A stretch of DNA of 35,678 bases, from positions 1 to 35,678 of the forward strand of contig JADJYU010000002.1 in the NCBI GenBank assembly GCA_016719565.1, in the 5' to 3' direction. This stretch comes from Ignavibacteria bacterium (GTDB lineage: Bacteria > Bacteroidota > Ignavibacteria > Tepidaquicellales > Tepidaquicellaceae). The notes below the pieces were generated by a model. It did not search any database. It had not been told where the DNA came from and saw only the letters and a list, made by a program, of their open reading frames with translations. Below, piece by piece: positions 25,973 through 35,678 of the stretch (its first letter is position 1; each line of letters opens with the position of its first letter). Made by a program: the position numbers and the translations under genes.

Positions 25973-28082
25973 GAGTTATTTTCCCTACAAAGTTAAACGA
26001 ATTATTATCCGCAAACACCGCATCAGCAACGTCAACGATCCCGTCACCATTTACATCCGTCGGCAGATATCCCGTTGCAAAGTTGAATGCATCATTGTCT
26101 ATCAGACTTCCGTCGGAAAGATCAATAGTCCCGTCCTGATTTACATCGCCGCCGTAAAATGCAAATCTGACAGGCATATCATCCACCTGCGCCATATTAC
26201 TTCCGTATGCCTGTGTTGCATCGGGTGAAAACGCGTATGAATCATACTGTGCCGCGAACTGTATTGTACTTCCGCTCCATGTCTCGACTGAATTTCTGTG
26301 CTTCACCTGTATATAATAATTTACAAAGTTGTCCGTATTATATAATTCAAAAAATCCGTTACCGCCGTTACCGACCCTGGCTTTTGACGAATCAATTATA
26401 TCATAAGGTGATGCACTGTTTCTTAAAAACAATTGTATTGTATCACCAACCATCATGTTTGTATTCGGATTATAAGATCCTTCAAGAAATCCGTTGAACG
26501 AGAGATACTTATAAGTTTGCGGAGTTCCCGAACATCCCAGTGAAGCCCAGACATTTGTGCTGCCGCTGTATTCTGTCCATACGGCAAAACAGCTTTCTCC
26601 CTGAGGTCCGTATTTAATTCCCGGTCTCGGCTGAGCTGTGTTAGGATTGGTGTTGATGTGATTCATCTGTGTAACAATTCCCCCCCAGACATTATTTTCC
26701 GCCGAACAATATGTAACAGGTATAAATGAATTTGTGATCTCCGAATACGCGCATGAATAAAAACCCGGTGCACTTCTGAATCCGATGATATCAGCTCTTG
26801 TGGAATTGTTTGTTCTGTAATCCACATAGCCGGTTGACCAGCCGGCGCTTCCGTTCGTTGAAAGGTAATATTGTATATCCCAGTCAGTCGAAGAATATTT
26901 TCTAAGGTTTACGATCATTAAATTATTATAACCTCCCGCCGATGCAATGTATGCCTGATACGCTCTCTTGTCAGGTATTGAGCTTATGTTTCCTGCATAG
27001 GTTGCAAAAGATGAAGAGATAAATGAACCGATGGATGTTTTCGCTAAAATAATTCTTGATGAGTCTTCAAGACTTGACTCGACTACAAGTATGGAATCCA
27101 TTCCGCCGTTTCTGAAATATGCAATGTCTACATAGTAATCGACAGGATATCTGAAGAGTAATCCTAAAAATCCGGTTGCCTTATATGTAAAGACCGGAGA
27201 GACAGTGTATGGTGAATAACATATTGCAACTTTCTCACCTGAATAATATCCGCCGGCTACAGCGCTGTCCATGCATGTTGTAATGTAAACCCATGGATTA
27301 GAAGGATAAGCTTCGTTGTCCGAGACAATGCGGGGTTTCCAGTAATAGTTTGAATTAACGGTTCCGGGCCAGTTAAGAGTATATCCGGCGTAATCAAGAA
27401 TTCCTGTAATTCTTACAATTGTGACTCCGATTTTGTATTGTCCTGTATAATTATTTGTCGCATATCCGAATGCTGTCCAGATAAATTTATCTCCGCTGCT
27501 GTTTTCTATCAGCTCAATGTCAATCTGATCCTGCCACATTCTGTTGCCGGCTGAAAATGCAACTGTTGCTTTTTCTATCCATGTCTTTCCTCCGTCATCG
27601 GAATAGCTCAACCTGAGCTGATCCGGGGTGGCTCCGCTCTGCGGTCCGAAGACAGCAGCAGTCCAAATCCTTCCTGCAGTAACGCCGACCTGTTCAGTGC
27701 ATGTTGCAACTCCCTTTGTACCCGTTGTTGACGTGACCAGTCCAATATTAATATTATCAGACTGACTTTCTTCCGGCTTTATTAATGTCAGAGTAAATTC
27801 ATCTCCCGGTTTAGTAACTGATCCGGTTAGAGCGTCAAGCTTTTTTTGAGTATTCAATACATCAATTGTATTTCCTGACTTCTTTGACATCAGCAGATTA
27901 CTTTCAAGTACTGATATTTCATTTATAAGCTGCGGATCCCTGTAAACAGACTGATTGCTGTTTCTGTCAAAGTCTGCTATAACTTCCACCGGAGTATCCT
28001 CCGGCTGAACTTTTTTATTCTGCGGATAAGCAGTTGTGCTTAAGAGCAGTATGAATATTAAGCTTGATAATTTTAAGAACAT
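25968..28082 (-). CDS. Large secreted sialidase-fold-like protein with dockerin-type module
   Basis: Intact, about 704 residues. Start at the ATG at 28082, five bases after GGAGG (an upstream ATG at 28223 would add 47 residues with no signal). Signal peptide MFLKLSSLIFILLLSTTAYPQ. An N-terminal linker (VEVIADFDRNSNQSVYRDPQ, then coiled-coil-like LESNLLMSKKSGNTIDVLN) precedes a large beta-rich domain with Asp-box-like RLSYSDDGGKTWIEKATV, IDIELIENSSGDKFIWTAFG and Tyr/Ser-rich strands; the layout resembles an exo-sialidase/BNR propeller, but no catalytic set is visible. From about residue 530: FNGFLEGSYNPNTNMMVGDT, HRNSVETWS, loops DVNQDGTIDLSD and DVNGDGIVDVAD, ending KITP. Substrate unknown. 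Confidence 0.8.
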   Translation of the reverse strand: MFLKLSSLIFILLLSTTAYPQNKKVQPEDTPVEVIADFDRNSNQSVYRDPQLINEISVLESNLLMSKKSGNTIDVLNTQKKLDALTGSVTKPGDEFTLTLIKPEESQSDNINIGLVTSTTGTKGVATCTEQVGVTAGRIWTAAVFGPQSGATPDQLRLSYSDDGGKTWIEKATVAFSAGNRMWQDQIDIELIENSSGDKFIWTAFGYATNNYTGQYKIGVTIVRITGILDYAGYTLNWPGTVNSNYYWKPRIVSDNEAYPSNPWVYITTCMDSAVAGGYYSGEKVAICYSPYTVSPVFTYKATGFLGLLFRYPVDYYVDIAYFRNGGMDSILVVESSLEDSSRIILAKTSIGSFISSSFATYAGNISSIPDKRAYQAYIASAGGYNNLMIVNLRKYSSTDWDIQYYLSTNGSAGWSTGYVDYRTNNSTRADIIGFRSAPGFYSCAYSEITNSFIPVTYCSAENNVWGGIVTQMNHINTNPNTAQPRPGIKYGPQGESCFAVWTEYSGSTNVWASLGCSGTPQTYKYLSFNGFLEGSYNPNTNMMVGDTIQLFLRNSASPYDIIDSSKARVGNGGNGFFELYNTDNFVNYYIQVKHRNSVETWSGSTIQFAAQYDSYAFSPDATQAYGSNMAQVDDMPVRFAFYGGDVNQDGTIDLSDGSLIDNDAFNFATGYLPTDVNGDGIVDVADAVFADNNSFNFVGKITP

Positions 28083-28151
28083 GATTCCTCCGTATGTATT
28101 TAATTTTATATAAAATATTTTTATAATAATTTTTCTTCTTTGAATTTGATT

Positions 28152-28194
28152 GCTTAGCATAAGCAGATCTTGCACCGGTCTTTCTTCTGACCGG
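28152..28194 (-). promoter_or_regulatory. Two small hairpins in the 5' region of the sialidase-fold gene
   Basis: In the minus-strand leader CCGGTC-8 nt-GACCGG (28175-28194) is followed by GCTTA-TGC-TAAGC (28152-28164), 70 bases before the ATG. No T-run follows, so not a terminator. The rest of the 320-base divergent gap (28195-28402) is AT-rich with nothing else recognised. Confidence 0.3.
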
Positions 28195-28402
28195 ATACTA
28201 AATTGCAGTAAATACATTTGCAAAGCAAAGAAACTTTAAGAGAGTTTTCACCTCGGAAATCAAATTGTAATTAAGAAATATTAATGATAATTTCTTAAAT
28301 AAAATACATTTACGAAAAGAAAATATTTGCAGAAAATAATTTTTTGCGGCTGGTCTTTTTGGAAATTATTTACTAATGAAATAATCTGTAATAAAGTATA
28401 AA

Positions 28403-29871
28403 ATGCTTAACAGTAATTTACTTGAAATATTAAGAACCTTCGACAAACAGCAGATCAAAAAATTCGGAACATTTTTAATTTCTCCCTATCATAACAGGAA
28501 TTCAAATGTAGTAAAACTTTTTAATTCCTTAAAAACATTTTATCCAGAATTCCAAAACACTAAACTCGAAAGAGAGATGTTATGGAAGAGGGTTTTTCCG
28601 GACAGGGAATATCAATACGGTGTAATGAAGAATCTTATCTTCGAACTTCAGAAACTATCTGAAAAATTTCTTTCGTTTGAGAAATTCAGTTCGAATGAAC
28701 TCAAATACGCTTTTTTTCTACTCGACGCTCTTCTTGAAAAAAACCTGATCTCGCTTTTCAGTAAATATGCGGGTCATTTTAAATCACAGCTTAATAGATC
28801 CAAAATTGATCTGGATTATTTTTATTACAGATATTTGATAGAGTCCCGTGAACTCAATCACCTTTTTCTGAGTGAGAATAATATCCGCGGCGAGGTAAAT
28901 TCGATCAGCAGACCGAATGAAAGTTTATTGATATTTTTCTTTTTAAATTTCTTTAACAGTAATTATAATTCTCTCCATGACAGCGTTTTGTATAACAGTC
29001 CTTATGACAGGAGGTATCTTAATTCCGTTTCGGATTTTTTTAAAAACAGTCCGGTCCGGGATAATATTTTTGTTTCAATTTTTTCTTCAGTAATTGACAC
29101 ACTCTCTTTTCCGGATGATGAAAGTTTCTTCCGCAAACTTAAATCTTCTTATGCTAAAAACTCCGGCAGACTGAGCAGGAAATCAAATATAATGTGCTGA
29201 CCGCTCTTGTAAATTTCTGTAATTATCAGGTGATGAAAGGAAATACAAAATTCATTAATGAGCAGTTCAAAATATATAAACAGATGATAGAAACCGGTAT
29301 ATATAACAACGGTAAAGACAATTTCATAAATCCATACATGTATGCGAATATTGTCAGCATGGCGGCTAATCTGCGCAGATACAGCTGGGCTGAAAATTTT
29401 GCGGAAAAATTCAGAAGCAAACTTAACAGTTCACATCGAAAACAGTGTTTTCAGTTTGCTATGGTTTCTCTGAATCTTAAAAGAAAAAAGTTTGATGCTG
29501 CTCTGGAATATTTATCTAAAGTAAAAAGCGGGGATGTGATCGATAAAATTACTATCAGAAGATTTCAGCTTATGCTGTATTACGAGTCGGGATTTTTTGA
29601 TGAACTTCATTCCCTTATCGATACAACGAAACATTTTATTACAAACGATAAGAAAACTTCTGCCGGCGCAAAAAATATATTCGGTAATTTTCTTTACTTT
29701 GTTAAAAAGTTCGCCGAAGTAAAAGGTAATATTAAAAATAAGAAATATGATGAATATTATTTGATAAATCTGAAAAAAGAGCTCAGCGAAAAAGATGTTT
29801 CAAATAAATTATGGCTCACTGAAAAGATCGATGAACTTGAGAAACCTAAATCAGCAAACCGCAAAAATTAA
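28403..29871 (+). CDS. Helical TPR-like protein of the same family (copy C, one frameshift)
   Basis: About 488 residues, cytosolic. Family start LLEILRTFDKQQIKKFGTFL, SPYHNRNSNVVKLFNSLKTF, FPDREYQYGVMKNLIFELQK. A slip near 29170 (A-rich AGGAAATC) joins to YNVLTALVNFCNYQVMKGNT, collinear with copy A. The C-terminal third has FDAALEYLSKV and YYESGFFDELHSLIDTTKHF and ends KLWLTEKIDELEKP. Same length as copy A and clearly paralogous, but with low identity outside the landmarks. Divergent from the sialidase-fold gene. Its TAA stop overlaps the stop of the convergent SGNH gene by TTAA. Function unknown. Confidence 0.75.
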
Positions 29872-31397
29872 GGTGTAACCTTTCCTACAAAGTTCAGCGC
29901 ATTATTATCTGCTGTCACTGCGTCACTCAGATCTGTCACGCTGTCTCCGTTCACATCAGTCGGCAGATAACCTGTCATAAAAGCGATCGCATCATTATCT
30001 ATCAAAAAGTTATCAGTTATATCAATTAAGCCGTCCTGATTAACATCTCCGCTGTATAAACAATATTCACCGTCTTTAAGAACCATGTTATTTCCATACG
30101 CCTGACTGTCTGAGGAAGTGAAATCATAATTATATATTGAACCTGTGCTTATACTCTCTCCTCCGGCGCTGCTCCATGTCTCAATACTGTTGCGGTGTCT
30201 GACCTGAAGATAATATGTTCCGTTTGTAATGTTATAAAATTTGTAAATGCCTTTCATGCTTACTGAATCGATTACCCCGTAGATGAATCAAGCGCATTAT
30301 AAGGTGAAGCATTATTTCTTAAATATATTCTGACTGTATCACGCATATTCAGTTCACCTGTTCCCGAATTTAAAAATCCTTCCATCGCCGCTGTAACATT
30401 AATCGTTACTGACCGGAGATACCAGGGTTTGGAAGCTTCATCCCTTTTAAAAAAATCATCTATTCGAAGAGCGACTTTTTGTCTTCCGGCTGCGGAGGGA
30501 TGCGTTCCGTCAGCTGCAAAGTCCGCCGGACAGTTCCAGGTCAGTCCGTCAATTCTTGGAATAATTCCGTCAGCCCATGTATAAGGTCCCCATGAAAGCC
30601 ACGGGGAATTTTTATTTGTTCCGTTATAAATTAAACTTGAATCTCCGTTTATCTGATCTTCTATCAGCCATTTCACCGACCAGCCGGAGTAATAGGCAAA
30701 GGGTTCAGGATTCAAAGTGCCGGTTGCGTATCCCGCATAGATCCTGCTTGCCAGATAACACTGCTTCAGATTTATATATTTAGTTTTCATTATACCCATG
30801 CATATTTTGAATTTCTCCTTCAGACTGTCGGGATAATTCCGGGAATGCCGTATCAGAAGGATTTGCCTGCGCTTCTTTAAACCAAACTGCCTGGACCTGT
30901 TTCACAGAAAGTCCGGCCTGTGCAAGTCGCTGGAAAATTACAGTCCAGAAGGATGCGCCGGGATTGTTTATTATATCAATTGTTTGTCCGCCCTGCGCCC
31001 CCGTTTATTATTACAAGTTTTGGATTAAGATACGGCGCTCCGTTTACATTCTGCATGAACTGCTGAAATTCCTGAGCGCAGTTTGACATTCCGACAGAAA
31101 GTAAAACCACCTTCCCGTTTACAGGATCATAATTACCGCCTGTATCAAGCGGAACAATATTCATTCCGATATCAAGGCCGTCATCATCATGAACGTCAGG
31201 TCTGACATTATTTCCGTTAGGATAAAGTCCGCCCTGATAACTTCTGAAATATCCCTCGCCGAGATCATTAATCGAGTCAGCCCGACTGAAGTATTTGTGC
31301 AGACCTGGGAAATACTTTCCTTTGAAAAAATTATTACCGTAATTAAAAGTGTTAAATAAATAATAGGTGTACGGAAAGAAGAGAATACATCTTTCAT
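29868..31397 (-). CDS. Secreted SGNH/GDSL-type hydrolase with dockerin-type module (frameshifted)
   Basis: About 510 residues after joining frames. Signal peptide MKDVFSSFRTPIIYLTLLIT...SQ. Then, across shifts near 31330 and 31180, NDLGEGYFRSYQGGLYPNGN and GMNIVPLDTGGNYDPVNGKV, followed by KVVLLSVGMSNCAQEFQQF (block I analogue, Ser likely in GMSN), ASFWTVIFQRLAQ, CYLASRIYAGYATGTL, then the catalytic Asp-x-x-His in FAADGTHPSAAGRQKVA. Further slips lie near 31010, 30800 and 30270. The module follows (VTAAMEGFLNSGTGELNMRD, HRNSIETWS, loops DVNQDGLIDITD and DVNGDSVTDLSD) and ends KVTP. Probably a surface esterase on polysaccharide or another ester; substrate not determinable. Confidence 0.75.
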
Positions 31398-31552
31398 AAT
31401 AGAGGGTTAAATTAATGAAATTAATTTCATATAACTTAATTTATCTGAATTGAAAAATCAAATAGAATTATTCAGCGAATCAATAAAATAAATTGTCAAA
31501 TTATGCGGTCGTTATGACCCGATGAGAAGAAAATTAAAATCTGAAATTGTAT

Positions 31553-33165
31553 CTATTTTATTAAATTCATCATCACTGTTTCAGAATAGCCGCCGCTCTT
31601 AAGCTGATAGAAATATACCCCGCTTGAAAGCGAGCTGCCGTCAAAGCTAACCTGATATGATCCGGCGTTTAGATTCTCATTGACAAGTATTGAAATTTCT
31701 TTTCCAAGAATATCGTAAACAGTAAGTTTCACATTTCCGCTTTTTGCAATATCGAATTTAATACCTGTTACCGGATTAAACGGATTCGGATAGTTTTGAT
31801 AAAGCTTATAACCGGCAGGAAATAAATTATAGTTAGTATTTATTGAGGTCATAGTTCCGTTGCCTCCGTAAAAGCAGATCACTCTGCCTTCCCTGTTCCC
31901 TCCGAGAAATTCATTAATACCGTTTGAGTCAATATCATTAAGCGTTGCGGCGCGGTCTCCGCGCTGTGAGAGAGTTGAACCGAAGATGTGATTGAAAAGC
32001 AAATTTCCGTTCATGCCGTCAAGTACAAGCAGTCTCGGCTGAAGCTGTGTGGCAATTACAATATCATCAATGCTGTCCCCCGTAATATCACCAATGTTAT
32101 CAATGCCTCTCAGATACGATGAGCTTAAAAAATTTGTCCAGATAATATTTCCTGTTTTTGTATCAACTCTGCTTGCAGACTGAGGCGCTGAAAGTGTAAT
32201 ATCAGCAAAACCGTTTCCGTCAGCATCATTTAATAAAGTAATTTTCCGTTATTACTTGATCCGAGATTCTGAGTCCAGATCTGCGCTCCGGTTTTCCTGA
32301 AATAGCAAATACCGATCCAGTGAATCCGCCAGTCCTATAATGTCTTTAGCGCTGTCACCGCCTATATCCGGAACTCGATAAGGCTCCATGTATTTCCGGT
32401 ACTGTTATAACTCCATACGGAATTTCCGAGCGTATCAAAACCGGTTACGCTGTACGGCGCGCCGTTGTTAACTCCGATCGCTCCGCCTGATTCGGTAGCA
32501 ACGACATCATCCGTAAACGGCTGCGGCTGTGTTCTGTAAAAAATCACTTCACCGTTTAATGCATTCAGACAGATCAGGGCGTGTCTTCCTCCATTGGTAA
32601 CGCCGCTTGCGGAAACTAGCGCATCATTAAATCCGTCGCCGTTGTAATCATACTTTATCTTTATAGATTCTATATCACCGTCGCTGGTAGTAGTGGAATT
32701 TCCGTATGACCATAAGACATTTCCGTTGATCCCGTTAAGCGCGTATACCATTTCATTCCCTCCGCCGCAGCCGATCACAACATCATGTGTTCCGTCATTG
32801 TTTACATCCGCTATTGCCATTGCTTCTTCCCATTCCACCGAACCTGTATTTATCGAACCGAAGTGTGTACTGTATTGCCAGATGATCGCGCCGTTATTAC
32901 CGCTGAAGCAGATAGTCCAGTAATTTCCTGTAGCGACTGCGACGTCATTTACATTATCGCCGTTAACATCCTGGATCTGCTTCATACTTCTGATCTGCTT
33001 ATCATTCAGAGTTGTTCCCGGATTGTCAGGAATTAATATTTGCCATACAATATCTCCGAACTCAAGTCCTCTTGTCTGTGAATATGCATTGTGTGCAGTA
33101 ATTGTAAATACAGTTATAGCTGATATAATTGCTATATTTGTAAAAAGGCGTAGTGAGTATTTCAT
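31553..33165 (-). CDS. Secreted FG-GAP-repeat protein with T9SS sorting domain (frameshifted)
   Basis: About 535 residues. Signal peptide MKYSLRLFTNIAIISAITVF...SQ. FG-GAP/VCBS-type propeller blades with calcium-loop motifs: QIQDVNGDNVNDVAVATGN, AIADVNNDGTHDVVIGCG, YDYNGDGFNDALVSASG; then, in other frames after slips near 32380 and 32240, NIGDITGDSIDDIVIATQ and DIDSNGINEFLGGNREGR. The sorting domain reads YKLYQNYPNPFNPVTGIKF, VKLTVYDILGKEISILVNE and GSSLSSGVYFYQLKSGGYSE, ending MNLIK. Probably a ligand-binding surface or secreted protein. It is separated from the divergent TonB receptor by 257 bases of AT-rich DNA with no clear feature. Confidence 0.82.
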
Positions 33166-33422
33166 AATGATTTTTAACTTAAAATAAATAATCAGATTAT
33201 TATTAGAAAGAAAAGAATTTTTAGTAAGTTATCAGGACCGTTGTAATGAATCATTCTTACCGTTTATCTTCAATCATAATTTTAGAATAAACTGTCAGAC
33301 ATATGAATTGTAAGGACATGACATTTAAAAAAAATGTTTGTATCATCAATATGTAAACTGTTTGCATTATTAACTTTTATTAAACACCTGATAAATATAT
33401 TTTGCCTGATTAAAATTTATTT

Positions 33423-35678
33423 ATGCAGCTACAGATGTTTATCAGACTTTCGGTTTTTATATTATTAATGTTCGTGTCCGGAGAGGTATTTACGCAGCAG
33501 GATCCTTTAAACAATAATGACAAAGGTGTATTAAAGGGAAAAATAATTGACAATGAGACCGAAGCGCCGGTGGAAGGAGCTGCAGTTGAAATTCTCGGAT
33601 CGACAGTTAAAACCGAAACAGATGTTAATGGTAATTTTAGTTTTATCAATTTAAATTTTGACACCTACCAGATTAAGATCACTTCTGCCGGATATGAACC
33701 GATGGTAAGATCTGATCTTCTTCTTTATGCGAGCAAACCGCTGGAAATTATTGTAAAGATCAAACCGAAAGGATATAAAACTTCTGTCATTGACGTGGAA
33801 GGAAATTTCTTTATTCAAAGCTCTGACGTAAATCTCAGTTCGATCAATCTTGATTACGAAGAGATCCGCCGGGCACTGCGGCTACGGAAGATATCTCCAG
33901 GATGCCGCAGACTGCGCCCGGTATTGCGATAGGTAATGTTCAGAGGCATTAGACAATAAGAGGCGGATCGCCTGCGGGAAATAATTATTATAGACGGTAT
34001 TGAGATCCCCAATATAAATCACTTCGGTACCGATGGTTCCTCAAGCGGAGCTATTGGTTTCATTAATTCAAAATTTATCTTCGAGACTAATATGCTTACC
34101 GGCGGTTTTCCTCGATATATGGGGACAGCTTTCCGGCGTGATAGATATTAGTTTCCGGGAAGGCAGCAGAAAAGCATTTACGGTGACATTAATCTTTCCA
34201 TCGCGGGATTCGGAGGAATATTCGAAGGATGATCTCGGATAAAGGTTCATTCCTTTTTCAGTCAGCAGTAGTTATCTCCGAACTTGTCCGCGACGCCAAG
34301 ACTTCCGTACCGAATTACGGGACTTTAATCTTAAAGCTGTCCTATGAGCGTAGGCCCCAATGAAAACTACTTTGATGGACTTTCGGGAATTGACCAAATT
34401 GATTTCTCAGGCGAGTCGGCTGAGAATAGTCGACCAAGGAATTCGGAGGATGTCAGAAGACCTATGCGCTCGGTATTAATTATCAAAACTTCTGCGCAAT
34501 GGATTTGTGAAACTGTTTTATCGGATTCATATACGGACGATTACATTAAGCGGGTGGACGGACAGACCGCTGATGTAATGGTGCAGAATACTTCACATAA
34601 CAACCAAGTAACATTGAAATCAACTTAAAATATAAACTTTCAAACACTCTTACACTAAGTACAGGCATAGGCATTAAACTTGCCGACATTAACAATACAC
34701 CTATAATTCTCCGGGGTGATACAGCGCGGCGGGATTTCAATATGCAATTACAATTAATGCCGACCCAATAGGAATTAATTCTACAAACTTTTCGGACATG
34801 CGGATCTCACATACAGATTATTTAATGATGAAACAACAGCGAACACCAGGAGTCCGGGTTGAGTGTTTTGATTATATCGGACTGAAGCATACTCTCTCCC
34901 CAGGTTGGGAGCTTCTTATAAAGTCGACTCCGGTAGCTTCGCTCAATGCGGCATAGAATTTTCATCAGTCGCCGGCCAACAACTCTGGTTAAGCGCGAGT
35001 CCGGAAAATTACAAACTAATGACATCCGGTGCGAAGATTTCATTACCGATAGAACATTATGTTTCGCTGCTGATGTAAGCCAACTGAAGTTTATTATAAA
35101 AAGTATAAGGACTATCCTGTCTGGAAAGATATTAAAACTTATATACTCATCGATGGGGGAACTGACTTCGGGCCGAATATTGTAAGGCGAAGCTGTCCAG
35201 CGGGATTGGTTCTGTAAACAGTTTGATGACTAATACAGAAAAATTATCCGGCTCAGGATTGTACGGCTTAATAAGTTATTCATATAAATTCCCGGTTTAC
35301 AGCGCTTCTTGGGCGAGAAGCCCGGCGCGTTCGATCGAAATCAGTTTACTCTGATTGCCGGTTATCGGTTCAAAAACGGATGGCGCGGAATAAAATACAA
35401 GTAATGCTCAAAGAGGAGAAACCTTACACTCAAATAGATCCGGATTTTACATCATGGATAAACAGAGCAGTATATCCGCTATTGGCCGATTTTTAACAGC
35501 GCTCGTTATCCGTATTATATGCGGGTAGATGAAAGTTGATAAAAATTTCGATTTCAAAAGTTCGACTCTGGTTGCCCACATCCAACTTCCGGGAATGTTT
35601 TAAATAGAAAACATTGTTCTTAATACTGAATAGAAGATGACAAACGACTTTCAACTATATATCAATGGGCTTTCTTTC
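33423..35678 (+). CDS. TonB-dependent outer-membrane receptor, 3'-truncated and heavily frameshifted
   Basis: Runs off the window. Signal peptide MQLQMFIRLSVFILLMFVSG, then a carboxypeptidase-regulatory-like beta-sandwich (GKIIDNETEAPVEGAAVEIL, TDVNGNFSFINLNFDTYQI) and linker, all in frame to about 33870. The plug domain must then be read through many slips: EEIRRAPAATEDISRMPQTA, IRGGSPAGNNYYIDGIEIPN, NHFGTDGSSSGAIGFINSKF, NMLTGGFP, GVIDISFREGSRKAF, SIAGFGGIFEG and RDAKTSVPNYG. The DGIEIPNINHF block is typical of Bacteroidota/Ignavibacteria receptors with an N-terminal CarboxypepD_reg domain. Slips fall every 50-150 bases after 33870, so the barrel cannot be reconstructed reliably. Substrate unknown. 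Confidence 0.75.

Noticed and set aside
28152..28194. Riboswitch in the leader of the sialidase-fold gene
   Set aside because: Only two small hairpins with no overlap or junction; no known class matched, so listed only as a weak regulatory feature.
11992..31397. Cellulosome locus
   Set aside because: Dockerin-like loops are present, but no cohesin, scaffoldin or cellulase-type glycoside hydrolase is recognisable in the window.
33410..33664. Minus-strand frame opposite the TonB receptor start
   Set aside because: Overlaps the signal peptide and the carboxypeptidase-like domain, which have clear coding character on the plus strand.

Overview
The window reads as a chromosomal stretch from a bacterium of the Bacteroidota/Chlorobiota/Ignavibacteria side of the FCB group. 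An Ignavibacteria-like organism is my best guess. The evidence is AT-rich DNA; two type IX secretion (T9SS) C-terminal sorting domains carrying the NYPNPFNP motif; an epimerase-type threonine dehydrogenase; BshA of bacillithiol synthesis; a TonB receptor with a carboxypeptidase-regulatory-like N-terminus; and helical proteins of a kind typical of Bacteroidota. No rRNA, tRNA, IS element or CRISPR array was seen.

Layout. 0.1-3.5 kb (+): threonine dehydrogenase, a secreted alpha/beta hydrolase with a dockerin-type tail, and an EamA permease. 3.5-6.8 kb (-): a PQQ-propeller lipoprotein/PEGA membrane protein pair, then a cyclic-2,3-diphosphoglycerate-synthetase-like GTPase with its own terminator. 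7.1-12 kb (+): bshA, an aldehyde dehydrogenase, and an ABC-2 ATPase/permease pair. 12-33 kb is an accessory-looking region. It mixes large secreted proteins on the minus strand (LamG/P-domain, two BNR-type propellers, an SGNH hydrolase, two T9SS proteins) with plus-strand copies of a helical, TPR-like uncharacterised family. Small genes (ribbon-helix-helix, VOC, cytochrome c, DUF1579-like) and a 1.2 kb repeat region lie between them. 33.4 kb to the end: a truncated TonB-dependent receptor.

Main themes. (1) Six proteins or remnants carry the same C-terminal module: a beta-rich segment of about 120 residues with a HRNS(I/L)ETWS signature, then two EF-hand-like dockerin loops, ending at a short tail, usually K(I/V)TP. 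It sits on unrelated catalytic or binding domains, which suggests a shared surface-display or assembly function beside T9SS. (2) Four relatives of the helical family lie among these genes. (3) Seven-copy heptamer arrays (TAACTAN type) run into the stop codons of three dockerin-tail genes. (4) At 22.3-24.3 kb, a degenerate 21-22 bp repeat array, a palindrome, a 235-residue helical protein gene and its terminator are bracketed by an exact 20-bp direct repeat.

Quality caveat. Most genes in the first 10 kb and last 7 kb are split by single-base shifts, often in homopolymers, and the last 1.8 kb breaks frame roughly every 50-150 bases. Central genes are largely intact. I read most of the breaks as consensus errors near contig ends rather than gene decay, and give full reconstructed extents. 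The clear exceptions are the internally deleted paralogue at 15.7-16.4 kb and the orphan dockerin tail at 12.0-12.2 kb.
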